Part shown: piece after piece, positions 8,624 through 17,700 of the stretch
Layout of the letters: every line of letters begins with the position of its first letter
Position numbering within the stretch: position 1 is the stretch's first letter
Source of the DNA: Gammaproteobacteria bacterium
GTDB lineage: Bacteria; Pseudomonadota; Gammaproteobacteria; Steroidobacterales; Rariloculaceae
Assembly: GCA_022820625.1 (NCBI GenBank)
Contig: JAJEFE010000076.1
Span: 1 to 57,367, forward strand
Direction of reading: 5' to 3'
DNA length: 57,367 nucleotides
Made by a program: the position numbers and the translations under genes
Notes under the pieces: generated by a model
The model's input: the letters and a program-made list of their open reading frames with translations, nothing else
Told to the model about the DNA's origin: nothing
Databases searched by the model: none

Positions 8624-8640
8624 CGGTCAGGTACTGACCG
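8624..8640. terminator. Short hairpin between convergent genes
   Basis: CGGTCAG-GTA-CTGACCG forms a perfect seven-pair stem with a three-base loop between the cytochrome stop and the SDR stop. It is followed only by GCTTT, so as a Rho-independent terminator it is weak. Confidence 0.35.
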
Positions 8641-8650
8641 GCTTTCTGCG

Positions 8651-9415
8651 CTACCGGGCAGTCCAGCCGCCGTCCACCTTGAGGCTTGCGCCGGTCATCA
8701 GCGAAGAATCCCGCGACGCCAGGAACATTACCGCGGCGACGACCTCGCGAAGCTCGCCGATACGGCCCATTGGAATGCAGTCGAGCGCCCACTGCCTGAA
8801 GGCTCTGTCCTCGAACATGGGCGTTGTCATGGGCGTCTCGATGAAGGTCGGCGCGACGCTGTTGACGCGGATTCCGTGGGGCGCCAGTTCGACCCCCAGC
8901 GCCTTGGTCAGCCCCTCCACGGCGTGCTTGGTCATGCAGTAAACGGTTCGGTTCGCCGCGCCGATGTGGCCCATCTGCGACGACATGTTGATGATCGAAC
9001 CGCCCACCCCCGCACGGAGCATCACCCGCGCGGCGCTCTGGGCCGTGAGGAACATCGCCCGCACGTTGACGGCGATCATTTCGTCCACGACCTCTTCCGG
9101 GGTGTCGATGAAGGGCTGCGGAGCGTTCGTACCCGCATTGTTGAACAGGATATCCAGTCGCTCAAGTTGTTCGAGCCGGCGGCGAAAAGGCCGTCCGTTG
9201 ACATCCTCGGCCCAGGTCTCCACGGCGCTGCCCAACCGGTCCCGGAGCCGGTCCAGATCGCCCTGATTTCTCGCCACCGCGATCACCCGCGCGCCGGCAT
9301 CGACCATGGCTTCTGCGCAGGCTGCCCCGATGCCGCGGCTGCCGCCGGAGATCAGCGCCACACGTCCGCTCAGATCCCATTTTGCGCCGCCGGGAGTGCC
9401 GGTCGATGAATTCAT
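8651..9415 (-). CDS. SDR family NAD(P)-dependent oxidoreductase
   Basis: This 254-residue classical short-chain dehydrogenase/reductase has all key residues: the cofactor loop GGSRGIG at 24-30, NNAG at 92-95, Ser146 and the Y-x-x-x-K pair Tyr159/Lys163. The C-terminal part ends with a D-G-G-W-T tail usual for the FabG-like branch. There is no signal peptide, so it acts in the cytoplasm, probably on a small alcohol or ketone. It is the last gene of a minus-strand operon after two DUF6152/WDGDTLV fusion genes (51 bp gap). It may therefore process a product of the periplasmic system after uptake; that link is inference from gene order. The substrate cannot be told from sequence. Confidence 0.88.
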   Translation of the reverse strand: MNSSTGTPGGAKWDLSGRVALISGGSRGIGAACAEAMVDAGARVIAVARNQGDLDRLRDRLGSAVETWAEDVNGRPFRRRLEQLERLDILFNNAGTNAPQPFIDTPEEVVDEMIAVNVRAMFLTAQSAARVMLRAGVGGSIINMSSQMGHIGAANRTVYCMTKHAVEGLTKALGVELAPHGIRVNSVAPTFIETPMTTPMFEDRAFRQWALDCIPMGRIGELREVVAAVMFLASRDSSLMTGASLKVDGGWTAR

Positions 9416-9466
9416 GCCAGTGTCGATCCTGTTCTGGCCGGAATTACGTGAATAGCCTGCGGTTCG

Positions 9467-10495
9467 TCATCCGTCGATGCAATCGTAGGGCTCGACGGTG
9501 ACGCCCGGCACATAGATCCACTGCGCCGAAAATTCGATGGGCTCGACAAACGCGTCAGGATCCGTGACGGTGGCCTCGTAGTGCAGACGGCTTCCATCGG
9601 CACTCGGCGTAATGCGCTCAATGATCTCAAGATCCTCGCTGAGCCAGATACCTTGACGAAACAGTTGGGGACCAAAGTGGGTCGTGTTCACGACCAGCGT
9701 GTCTCCATCCCACCGGCCAACCGAATGGCCAAGCATGGAAGGTGCGCCCGGGACCGTTTCGGTCATGTGAATGGTGCGAACCGTGTCGTACTCCTCCAGT
9801 CGCATGACAATCGTGTCGCCCCGGTCGACTAACTCCCGCGGATACGGGTTCGACATGATTCCCGGCATACCCTTGGGTGTGCATTCACCTGTGCCCGCAT
9901 TATCGGTAACGGGATCGTAAGCCTGTGCCGCCGCCAGTGCCTGTTCGGTGAGCGGCGGACTTTCCATGGGCAGGCCACTGTAAAACGCCTGGGGCGATGC
10001 ACCCGTCCAGGGCCGGAAGAGTCCCAGTTCGGGCGCCGTCCCGTCCCCTTCCCGTACGAATCGCGGCCCCGTCGTACCCAGTGCCGCATCGTTCCAGTAC
10101 GGTTCCGCACCCTGCGAAAAGAGAAGCTCGCGCCCATCGGGAAGCAGCACATTGGTCACGTAGATTTCGGTGGCGCCACCATGCGCCGGATTGCCCACGA
10201 GCGAGATCGAGTCACCCTCTTCCAGGAGCACTTCGACGATATCCCGCTGACGCAACATGCTGACCGACTGTGCCTCGACTTCCCAGAGTTCCTCATCGCC
10301 TGCGTCGTTGATCACGCGCAGGGTGAGTCGCACATGAGGGTTGCGCCAAAGGACCCGTTCCAGCTCGCCCTGCAGCTCGATCGAGCTTGAAAGGTCGAAC
10401 TGCGCACCGATTCCATGGTGTGCAAGCGTCGGGGCGGAAATCGCCAGGACCAGGGGACCGGCTGCAAAAGAAAGCCAGGAAAGAATCGTTCTCAT
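9467..10495 (-). CDS. Secreted DUF6152 + WDGDTLV fusion protein (copy 3)
   Basis: This 342-residue exported protein is a close relative in architecture of the gene at 5152. The signal peptide ends TLA at 23-25, directly before His26-His27. NPH is at 52-54. The DUF6152-like part covers about 26-130, and the second domain about 155-342, with Cys205, NPYPRELVDRGDTIVMRLEE, RWDGDTLVVNTT around 261-272, IIERIT and Cys339 in YDC. The start at 10495 gives the signal peptide and has AGGAG about ten bases upstream. It is the middle gene of a three-gene operon (11603 to 8651), 55 bp after another fusion gene. The function is unknown; the HH start and conserved His suggest metal binding, as discussed in the findings. 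Confidence 0.77.
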   Translation of the reverse strand: MRTILSWLSFAAGPLVLAISAPTLAHHGIGAQFDLSSSIELQGELERVLWRNPHVRLTLRVINDAGDEELWEVEAQSVSMLRQRDIVEVLLEEGDSISLVGNPAHGGATEIYVTNVLLPDGRELLFSQGAEPYWNDAALGTTGPRFVREGDGTAPELGLFRPWTGASPQAFYSGLPMESPPLTEQALAAAQAYDPVTDNAGTGECTPKGMPGIMSNPYPRELVDRGDTIVMRLEEYDTVRTIHMTETVPGAPSMLGHSVGRWDGDTLVVNTTHFGPQLFRQGIWLSEDLEIIERITPSADGSRLHYEATVTDPDAFVEPIEFSAQWIYVPGVTVEPYDCIDG

Positions 10496-10550
10496 GGTCA
10501 AACTGCTCCTGAACCGGTCTCGGGACTTCATGGAGTTTCGACAGCGCACA

Positions 10551-11603
10551 TCATGCCCCGGGCGGCAACGGCAAAGCGCAATCGACTTCGACGAACCGAT
10601 AATCCGTGGCCGCATGGTTTTTCTGCCAGGACATCTGCCACGGACCCGTCAGGTGCTCCGGGTCGTTGACGACCAGGGTCATTTCCAATAACGCGCCGAG
10701 TTCGGGCGAATCGGCCTGCCGATAGGTTTCCGTAACCGTACTGCTGTCGCTGAGCGCGTTGCCCCGCGTGCCGGTGAGCCGCCCGAGGAGTTGCGATGAT
10801 TCAATCACCAGTGCGTCGCCCTCGTACCGGGCCACGTGATGACCGTAGTCCGTGTGCCCGTCCGACACTGGGGCGCGCCCATTCAGATGGATGGTGCGAG
10901 TGGCTGCACCCTGTTCGTATTCGAAGACCAGGTGATCGTCGTTCTGGGTGATTCGCAGCGGATGTCCCGACATGGCCTGGCGCACCAGGCCGTGGTCGGC
11001 GCACTCCGCAAACGCCGGGTCGTTCAGCGCATCGAATTCAGACTGCAATGCGGCTCCAGCCTCGTTGAAGGGTGGCGGCGGGTTGGGTCTGCGACCCAGG
11101 CCGCCGAGCCACATGCCGGCCAGGTTCGGTCGCCCGTCGTCCAGCGTCAGCGCCACGGACAGGCTCGCGTCCGGCGCCTGGCTGTCGTCCGGCGCTTCCT
11201 GCAGGCGGCGAATGACCGAGCCGTCCGCCGGGTCGAGTTCGACGAATCGGCCGCTCTGAATTTCGGCGGATTCGATGAGGAGCATGGGAGCGCCTGTGCG
11301 GCTGCTCTTGCCGGCAAACCGGATCAACTGGCCGGGCTGCAGGGTCTCCGGTGTCCACCCCCAGCGGCGCATCGGCGGCGCTGCAGGGCCCGTGACCATC
11401 CAAAGGGTCTCGGCTCCACTCTCGTCCGTCACGTTGAGCATGATGTTGACGTGCGGATTAACGAAATTGTACTCGGCCACCACGCCTTCAACCTCGATTT
11501 CCTCGTCGGTGAAAACGGCCCCGGCGGCGTGGTGGGCCTGCGCGGCAGGAGATACAGGCACTGCCGCGAAAGTCAGTACGGCAAGACAGCGAATATTCAG
11601 CAT
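10551..11603 (-). CDS. Secreted DUF6152 + WDGDTLV-like fusion protein, divergent (copy 4)
   Basis: This 350-residue exported protein heads the operon. The signal peptide ends AQA at 21-23, followed by His24-His25; NPH is at 49-51. After a DUF6152-like domain it has G-M-W instead of G-I-W, a conserved Cys (AECADHG), a Tyr/Glu strand (LVFEYEQ), RTIHLNGR, and [11 protein letters not shown] in the place of WDGDTLVVET. A conserved terminal Cys lies in EVDC. The hallmark Trp is Tyr here, so this is the most diverged member and may have a changed function. The start at 11603 has AGGGA six bases upstream. About 190 bp separate it from the divergent hisD-like gene. Confidence 0.75.
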   Translation of the reverse strand: MLNIRCLAVLTFAAVPVSPAAQAHHAAGAVFTDEEIEVEGVVAEYNFVNPHVNIMLNVTDESGAETLWMVTGPAAPPMRRWGWTPETLQPGQLIRFAGKSSRTGAPMLLIESAEIQSGRFVELDPADGSVIRRLQEAPDDSQAPDASLSVALTLDDGRPNLAGMWLGGLGRRPNPPPPFNEAGAALQSEFDALNDPAFAECADHGLVRQAMSGHPLRITQNDDHLVFEYEQGAATRTIHLNGRAPVSDGHTDYGHHVARYEGDALVIESSQLLGRLTGTRGNALSDSSTVTETYRQADSPELGALLEMTLVVNDPEHLTGPWQMSWQKNHAATDYRFVEVDCALPLPPGA

Positions 11604-11796
11604 GCAGGTTCCCTGGACTTGTTTTGTCACAGTGTACTACGCCGTCCTGGCCGGCCGTGTGCAACACGCCTGTCGTGCGGGAGCGCTTGAACATCGGCAC
11701 GCCGGAAGCGCTGGCGGTACAATCGCCGTGTGTCCCGAATTTGACATGAGCCCAACGCCAACGGCACACGATGCCGATCCTTTTTGGAGAAACGCC

Positions 11797-13089
11797 ATGG
11801 CACGTTACCTGAAACGCGGTCAGCCGCCCGAAGTCACGGCCCGGGAAGACGATCGGGTTCGCGAGACGGTCGAACGGATCATCGCCGACATCGGCGCTCG
11901 TGGAGACGATGCGCTTCGCGAATACTCCGAGCGATTTGACCGCTGGTCGCCGCCTTCCTTCCGCCTCGGTCCCGATACCATCGCGGCCTGCCGGCAATCG
12001 CTGTCCGATCGGGTGATCGACGACATTCGATTTGCCCAGGCCCAGATACGGAACTTCGCCCAGGCGCAAAAGGACGCGCTTCGGGACGTGGAGGTCGAGA
12101 CGCTGCCGGGCGTCGTGCTTGGGCACAGGAATCTGCCCGTCAACAGCGTCGGCTGCTACGTGCCGGGCGGCAAGTACCCCATGGTGGCTTCGGCCCACAT
12201 GAGTGTGGTGACCGCCAAGGTGGCGGGGGTCAGCCGAATCGCCGCCGCCGCGCCACCCTATCGGGGCGCTCCCAGCGCAGCCATCGTCACCGCCATGGAC
12301 ATGGCAGGCGCCGATGAAATCTACTGTCTGGGCGGAGTGCAGGCCGTGGCGGCGATGGCGCTGGGAACCGAAACCATCGACCCGGTGGACATGATCGTCG
12401 GACCCGGGAATGCCTACGTGGCGGAGGCCAAGCGGCAACTCTTCGGGCGTGTGGGAATCGACCTGCTGGCGGGGCCGACAGAGACCCTGGTGATCGCCGA
12501 CGACAGCGTGGACGGCGAACTCTGCGCCGCAGACCTGCTGGGCCAGGCGGAACACGGACCCACCTCGCCAGCCATCCTGCTCACCGATTCCGAATCGCTC
12601 GCGCGGGAGACGATTGCGGAGGTCGAGCGCCAGTTGGGCATTCTGCCGACAGCGGATGTCGCCGGCGTCGCGTGGCGGGATCATGGCCAGGTCATCGTCT
12701 GCGAGAGCGTCGACGAGATGGTCCGGGTAGCCGACGGGATCGCTGCCGAACACGTGCAGGTCATGACCCGCGATCCGTCGTACTTCCTGGAAAACATGAC
12801 CAACTACGGCGCCCTGTTCCTGGGCCCGGAGACCAACGTGGCTTACGGCGACAAGGTGATCGGCACCAACCACACGCTGCCGACGCGGCGGGCGGCCCGG
12901 TATACCGGCGGATTGTGGGTCGGGAAGTTCATCAAGACCTGTACTTACCAGCGCGTCACGGAGGAGGCTTCTCTCGAAGTCGGCGAATACTGTTCCAGGT
13001 TGTGCGAACTCGAAGGCTTCATGGGACACAAGGAACAGGCGGATATTCGCGTCCGCCGATACGCCGGTTTACGCCGCCGGACAGCCTGA
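11797..13089 (+). CDS. Histidinol-dehydrogenase-family protein, sulfopropanediol-dehydrogenase-like
   Basis: This 430-residue cytoplasmic NAD-dependent dehydrogenase of the HisD fold would oxidise an alcohol in two steps to a carboxylate. Family motifs include [44 protein letters not shown] and a [10 protein letters not shown] stretch. The C-terminal pattern ([48 protein letters not shown]) matches, as I remember it, the HpsN-type branch acting on 2,3-dihydroxypropane-1-sulfonate. True HisD instead has G-A-I-F-x-G and S-G-L-S-V-x-D-F there. No other histidine gene is near, which fits a catabolic role. The ATG at 11797 has GGAGA about seven bases upstream; upstream in-frame ATGs lack one. Annotation pipelines will call it hisD. 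Confidence 0.82.
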   Translation: MARYLKRGQPPEVTAREDDRVRETVERIIADIGARGDDALREYSERFDRWSPPSFRLGPDTIAACRQSLSDRVIDDIRFAQAQIRNFAQAQKDALRDVEVETLPGVVLGHRNLPVNSVGCYVPGGKYPMVASAHMSVVTAKVAGVSRIAAAAPPYRGAPSAAIVTAMDMAGADEIYCLGGVQAVAAMALGTETIDPVDMIVGPGNAYVAEAKRQLFGRVGIDLLAGPTETLVIADDSVDGELCAADLLGQAEHGPTSPAILLTDSESLARETIAEVERQLGILPTADVAGVAWRDHGQVIVCESVDEMVRVADGIAAEHVQVMTRDPSYFLENMTNYGALFLGPETNVAYGDKVIGTNHTLPTRRAARYTGGLWVGKFIKTCTYQRVTEEASLEVGEYCSRLCELEGFMGHKEQADIRVRRYAGLRRRTA

Positions 13090-13239
13090 CCGAGCTCCCA
13101 TTGTGGGGAACACCGTAGAATTTGCCAAACTTCCCAAGCCCCATTTCCAGGGCGCATTTTTCCAGGCGCGTTTCCCGAATCACGTTGCAGTTGAATTGAG
13201 AGTAGAATCGTCCACGCAAGAATCCCCGAGGCTCACAAA

Positions 13240-13926
13240 ATGAACTTGATCCGTCGTAAAGCCCTCATTGGTGCAGCATTGGCACTCGTTCTGGCCCAGC
13301 AAACCAGCGCCCAGGACGAATCCGCTGCCTTCGTCGTCACCTACATCGAAGTCTCGCCCTCGTCCGTCGAGCAGGCTGTGAGACTGATCTCGGCCGAGGT
13401 GGAAGCCGGTCGCGGCGATGCGGGCAATATGCTGCTCGAAGCCCTTCAGCGTATAGACCGCCCCAACCACTTCGTCCTGCTGGAGACATGGACGAGTCCG
13501 GAGGCCCAGCAATCCCATTGGGAGTCAGACCGTACGACAGCCTTCCGCGATGCCCTGGCGCCGCTGCTCTACAGCCCCTACGACGAACGCCTGCACATCG
13601 AGATGGTGGCTGACACCCAGTACAGCGAACCCACCGCCGATGCCGTCTACGCCGTCACGCACGTGGACGTTACGCCCAACAACGTGGAACCGGCCAGGGA
13701 ACACCTTCAGACGATGGCCGCCGCGAGCCTCGCCGAAGCCGGCAACGAACGATTCGAAGTACTCGTGCAATCCAATCGCATGAACCACTTCAGTGTCGTG
13801 GAGCGATGGGAAAACGCCGAGGCGCACCTGGAACACATTGACGCCGCGCACAGCCGGGAGTTTCGAAGCAGTGTCTATCCGCTGAGCGGGGCGCTCTACG
13901 ACGAGAGGCTGTATCGGGCCCTGTAG
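13240..13926 (+). CDS. Secreted protein with two antibiotic-biosynthesis-monooxygenase (ABM)-like domains
   Basis: This is a 228-residue protein with a signal peptide (MNLIRRKALIGAALALVLAQ, ending near TSAQ). Two dimeric alpha/beta-barrel repeats follow. The first, about 30-115, runs FVVTYIEVSPSS to an L-L-E-T-W-T-S-P-E-A segment. The second, about 135-228, runs YAVTHVDVTPNNVEPAREHL to FSVVERWENAEAHLEHI. The E-x-W-x-x-x-x-A-x-x-x-H pattern is the ABM hallmark. ABM proteins are usually cytoplasmic cofactor-free oxygenases or heme-degrading enzymes, so a tandem, exported version is unusual. Start 13240 has GAGG eight bases upstream. It is a single-gene unit between the HisD-like gene and the convergent mazEF pair. 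The substrate is unknown. Confidence 0.78.
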   Translation: MNLIRRKALIGAALALVLAQQTSAQDESAAFVVTYIEVSPSSVEQAVRLISAEVEAGRGDAGNMLLEALQRIDRPNHFVLLETWTSPEAQQSHWESDRTTAFRDALAPLLYSPYDERLHIEMVADTQYSEPTADAVYAVTHVDVTPNNVEPAREHLQTMAAASLAEAGNERFEVLVQSNRMNHFSVVERWENAEAHLEHIDAAHSREFRSSVYPLSGALYDERLYRAL

Positions 13927-14018
13927 TCGCCGAAAAGCCTGGTCCCCCATTTCCGAGTCGCCACTCGACCCTGACGGCTGCGCGAGGGCAGGTGCGCACT
14001 ATGGGATGAGGACGCACC

Positions 14019-14342
14019 CTATTGCGCAAACATTCGGCCCAGGCAGGCCAGAATCTCCCGCGCTGTCTTGTCGCTGACTCTGCCCAGGCGGCGCACCAAG
14101 CGCGCCTTATCGACCGTGCGCAACTGATCCAGGACAACCTGACCGCTCTTTTGCTGGAATCGAAGCGGGATACGAGTGGGATACGAACGTCCTTTCGTGG
14201 TCAGCGGGGCGACGATTACGGTGCGAATGTGCCGATTCATCTCATCGGGCGATACCACTACACACGGTCTCGTTTTCTGGATTTCGTGTCCCTCCGCCGG
14301 ATTCAGTCGCACAAGGTGGACCTCGAAGCGGGCAATTACCAT
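14019..14342 (-). CDS. mazF: MazF/PemK-type toxin (endoribonuclease)
   Basis: This 107-residue protein belongs to the MazF/PemK family, which cleaves mRNA at short recognition sites. Typical elements are F-E-V-H-L-V-R-L-N-P near the start, the EIQKTRPCVVVSPDEMN stretch with the conserved K-T-R-P, TVIVAPLTTKG, PTRIPL, and a D-Q-L-R-T-V-D-K-x-R-L-V-R-R-L-G tail. The start at 14342 overlaps the antitoxin stop by seven bases and has GGAG five bases upstream. The longer reading from 14363 lies inside the antitoxin gene and is less likely. It is the second gene of the pair, as usual for mazEF. Confidence 0.88.
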   Translation of the reverse strand: MVIARFEVHLVRLNPAEGHEIQKTRPCVVVSPDEMNRHIRTVIVAPLTTKGRSYPTRIPLRFQQKSGQVVLDQLRTVDKARLVRRLGRVSDKTAREILACLGRMFAQ

Positions 14343-14590
14343 TCCCACTCCGTTGCGTCCCAATGGGTGGTCGCTATCTGGACTTCATCGATCAGGGCGT
14401 CATCGCCACGTTTACTCATGCGACAAAAGGCATCGTCCCATCCGCTGCGGGATTCGGCGGCCGGTCGTATGACCAAGTGGTCGCGCCGAAGTTCCAACTC
14501 CACGGTTTCAGTGAATTGACACTGCTCCAGAAACGCTTTCGGGATGCGGATACCACGCGAATTTCCAATTTGAACGAGTGCAGTTTTCAC
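14336..14590 (-). CDS. mazE: AbrB/MazE-type antitoxin
   Basis: This 84-residue antitoxin has an N-terminal AbrB/SpoVT swapped-hairpin DNA-binding domain: TALVQIGNSRGIRIPKAFLE, then LELRRDHLVIRP. An acidic, Trp-containing C-terminal tail would thread into the MazF dimer. Translation starts at GTG 14590, preceded by GGAGG six bases upstream. It overlaps the toxin gene by seven bases. Antitoxins of this type repress their own operon; the palindrome GTAATTAC at 14623-14630, just upstream, is a plausible operator. Confidence 0.87.
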   Translation of the reverse strand: MKTALVQIGNSRGIRIPKAFLEQCQFTETVELELRRDHLVIRPAAESRSGWDDAFCRMSKRGDDALIDEVQIATTHWDATEWEW

Positions 14591-14622
14591 CGGAAGCCTC
14601 CAGCATCGAGGGTAGATACAAT

Positions 14623-14652
14623 GTAATTACGAGAATGCTTGCTGTGTGTCAA
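14623..14652 (-). promoter_or_regulatory. Possible promoter/operator of the mazEF pair
   Basis: On the minus strand TTGACA (14652-14647) is a perfect -35 hexamer. Seventeen bases downstream lies TAATTA, inside the palindrome GTAATTAC (14630-14623). The -10 match is poor, so the promoter call is tentative, but a palindrome at this place would suit autoregulation by the AbrB-type antitoxin. Confidence 0.35.
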
Positions 14653-14745
14653 GTCATTTCATCATGATACGTATGCCCCAGCCCATGTGCATTTGCGGGT
14701 ACTTGGTTCAGAAAGGAAGCATAAGGGCATGCCAGGCGACCGTAG

Positions 14746-17700
14746 CTACGAACTGACTGCGGACTCCATCCAATCGACGACGCGATGGACATCTTCGGCG
14801 TCCGTATGCGTGGGAGGGACGACACGCTGTAGCGTTAGTCGGCGGCGTTCTTCAGGATCGAGAATCTCCGCGTCGTCAATGTAGCCCTTCTCGGCCAGCC
14901 ATTCCTCCAGCTTGTCCGTCTGGCTCGTATGGAATCGCTTCAGGCGCCGGGCCCGCAGAGCGGCGACAAACGCAGCGGGGTCGCCCTCGAGTTCCTTCGC
15001 GAGATCCGCGGCGCCCTTGAGAAAAACGTCGGTAACGGCATCGCACTCGTCAAGAGCCACCCTGTCCACGGGCATTCCACGCCCCTGGCGCCATAATTCG
15101 GTCCACGACCGTGCGGCCTGGCACCTCAGCACCAGCCGCTGTCGAGTCTGGCGGCCGGAGAGCGCGCCTGGAGCCGCGTCGCTGGCCAACAACGACTCCA
15201 GTTGTCCCAACGTGCCGATGCGCCAGGAATCCAGGAGCCGGTGCAACAGGTCAAGGTCGTCGCGGAGCAGATGGAAGAGGTGTACCCCGCCGGCGTCGAC
15301 CCTCGGATTGACCAATGGCACGCCAAGGCGCGCGGCATACGATTCTCCGTCATCGTCTCCCGGCGGAGGAATTTCCGGCGGTGGCTCGACAGCCGGGAGG
15401 CCGTTCCCGGGCGTGGATGCACCGAACCGGATGGCTGCCAGATCGATTACCGCCGGCGCCTCGCCGGTGGCCCGCTCCCACAACGCGGCCTCATGGCGGC
15501 GGGCGGACAGGTAGAAGACCTGGCGCCGTTCGGTTTCCGCCAGGTGCGAAAGCGTCTGGGCCATCACGGCGAATCGCTCCTCGTCACTGGTCGTGAGCGC
15601 CTCGTCGAGAAACAGCGGCAGCCGTTCGCTACCCGTTTCGAGGTCCTCGATCCAGGCCAGCCGCAACGAGAGCAGCAATTGCATCCGCGTGCCGGAGGAA
15701 AGTCGGGCGGGCGAACGGAATTGCCCTTGCCGACGGTCGCGGGCCATGAAGCCGGTCTTGTCGGAAAGCTCCAACGTAAACTCGTGAGCCGTGACCCGCT
15801 CGAAGCGTTCCCGCGCCCTGCGTAACAGATCGGGTTCGCGATCAGTCTTGAACGCGTTCTCGACATCGTCCAGCAACATGTCCGTGGCGGCATGCAGCAG
15901 GGCCGTGTCGAGCTTGTCCCGCAACGCCTCCTCCGCGCGCCCGAGCTCACTGGCGGCCTGTTCCACGCGGTGACTCTTGCGCGCCGAATCGAGCCGCTCA
16001 TTGATTGCCGCCTGCCGCTGAATCAGTTCCGTGTACTCGCCAGCCCGTTCCGCCGCAGCCTGCAACTCGAGTTGTAGTGCCTCGACGGAATCGCACTCCA
16101 CCGCTTTGATCAGAGCCGCCCCGTCCGCCGGCGCCGCATCGTCCCCCAGGGCTTCCCTCAATCGCCGCTCGTCATTCTGCGCCAGGACAAGAGCCTCCCG
16201 CGCCGTGCCCCAATCCTTCAGACGATCGAGCCTCCGGGCAAGCTCGGCGCGCGCTCCAGCCTCAAGCCCCGCACGGGAGTACAGGCTGGTGCGTTCCGTC
16301 TCGTCGGAGTCGATCCGCTTCTGCAGCGAGTCGATGCTGTCCTGTTTCGACTCCATCTCGCGCTCCGCCTCCCGCGCCCTGGACAGACGCGCTTCCAGGG
16401 TCTCAAACGCAATGCGCAGCGCATCGGCGACGCCTGACGCGCCGAATTCCGCCGCAGTGTCGGAGTCCTCGAGCGGTGGGTCGTCCTGTCCCCGCCATGG
16501 CTCAACCCACTCGCGAACATGCGCGGCATTTTCAGCAATCCGTGCCTCGAGCACCTTGAGTTCCGCTTGCCGCTCGGCAAGCTTCGCCCGCGCCGTATCC
16601 CACTTGTCGGTCACCGCGGCGAACCGGATGAACGGGGCGCCGGTCAACGCCGGGTCGATGCCGATCTCCGACGCGAGATCGCGCCTGCCCGTTTCCAATT
16701 CGTCGATTTCCGCTTTGACCCGGTCGAGTTCGGCGCGCAACTCCGGGACGCCTGCGGCCCGTTCCCGCCGCAACAGCAGTTGGATCAAGGGTCCCTCCAC
16801 CTCGGACCGCAAGTGATGGCGTACCGCGTCGCGGTCCCACGTGGGCGGCGAATCGAGGCCCGTCTCGCCATAACGCTCCCTCGCGGCCTTGCTTCGCTCT
16901 GAAATCTGCGCATTCACGCTCCTCGACAGAATCATCACGGCGACCAGCATCATCACGATCAACCCGGACGCGGTAGCGACCGACCATGCCTCCGCCCAGA
17001 CGGCCGCCAGCGCGGTGGTCCCACCCAATGTCACCGTGGCCCACCACGCGGTCAGGACCACATTCGACACCCATGCCGGGACGCCTCCGCCCTCCCTGAC
17101 CGGTTGCGCCGCCAACCAGCGGCGCAACGCGTCACCGCCCTCGCGAAGCCGGCCGATCTCCGAATCGTCGGGCGGGTCGCCAGCCATGTCCAACGCTTGC
17201 AGCAGCTTGCGCCGCTGCTCCTGCCTTTCGCCCAGCGGCTCGATGATTGCCTGGGCCCGCCGCAACGCGGATTCGTCAAGCCTGGGCGGTTGGCCTTCAC
17301 CATGAAACTCCGCGAGGGCGTCGGCGACGCTCGACCTTGCCCCTTCCAGCGCCTCCAACACAGTGTCGCGCTTCAAGGCGTCTTCGCCGACGCGCCGCAA
17401 CAGATCCTTGACCTGCGCCATCCGCTCAGCCCTGGGGCGCTTGTCCCTCAATCCTGTCCGTTCAAGCTCCCGCTCCGCTGCGGAGAGCCCGCGCCGCACT
17501 TCCTCCAGCTCCTCTTCCAGACTCGCTGCCCTTGCATCGAGCTGGTCGAGACGCTCGATCTCATCGCCATGCAGCTTCTCCATTCCGGGCGGAAACGCTA
17601 CGAGCGCCGCGGCGCACTCGCGGCGGCGGCTGAGGGACGCATGCAGCTCCAGCGCCGTATTGAGCCGGTCGCGCTGGATGCCCGCCCGAGTCGCCTCGTG

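Noticed and set aside
11488..13029. 513-codon open frame on the minus strand
   Set aside because: Antisense to the HisD-family gene and His/Arg-rich without any motif; shadow frame.
11797..13089. Histidine biosynthesis hisD
   Set aside because: The gene stands alone and its C-terminal signature fits the sulfopropanediol-dehydrogenase-like branch better; a histidine role is kept only as an alternative.
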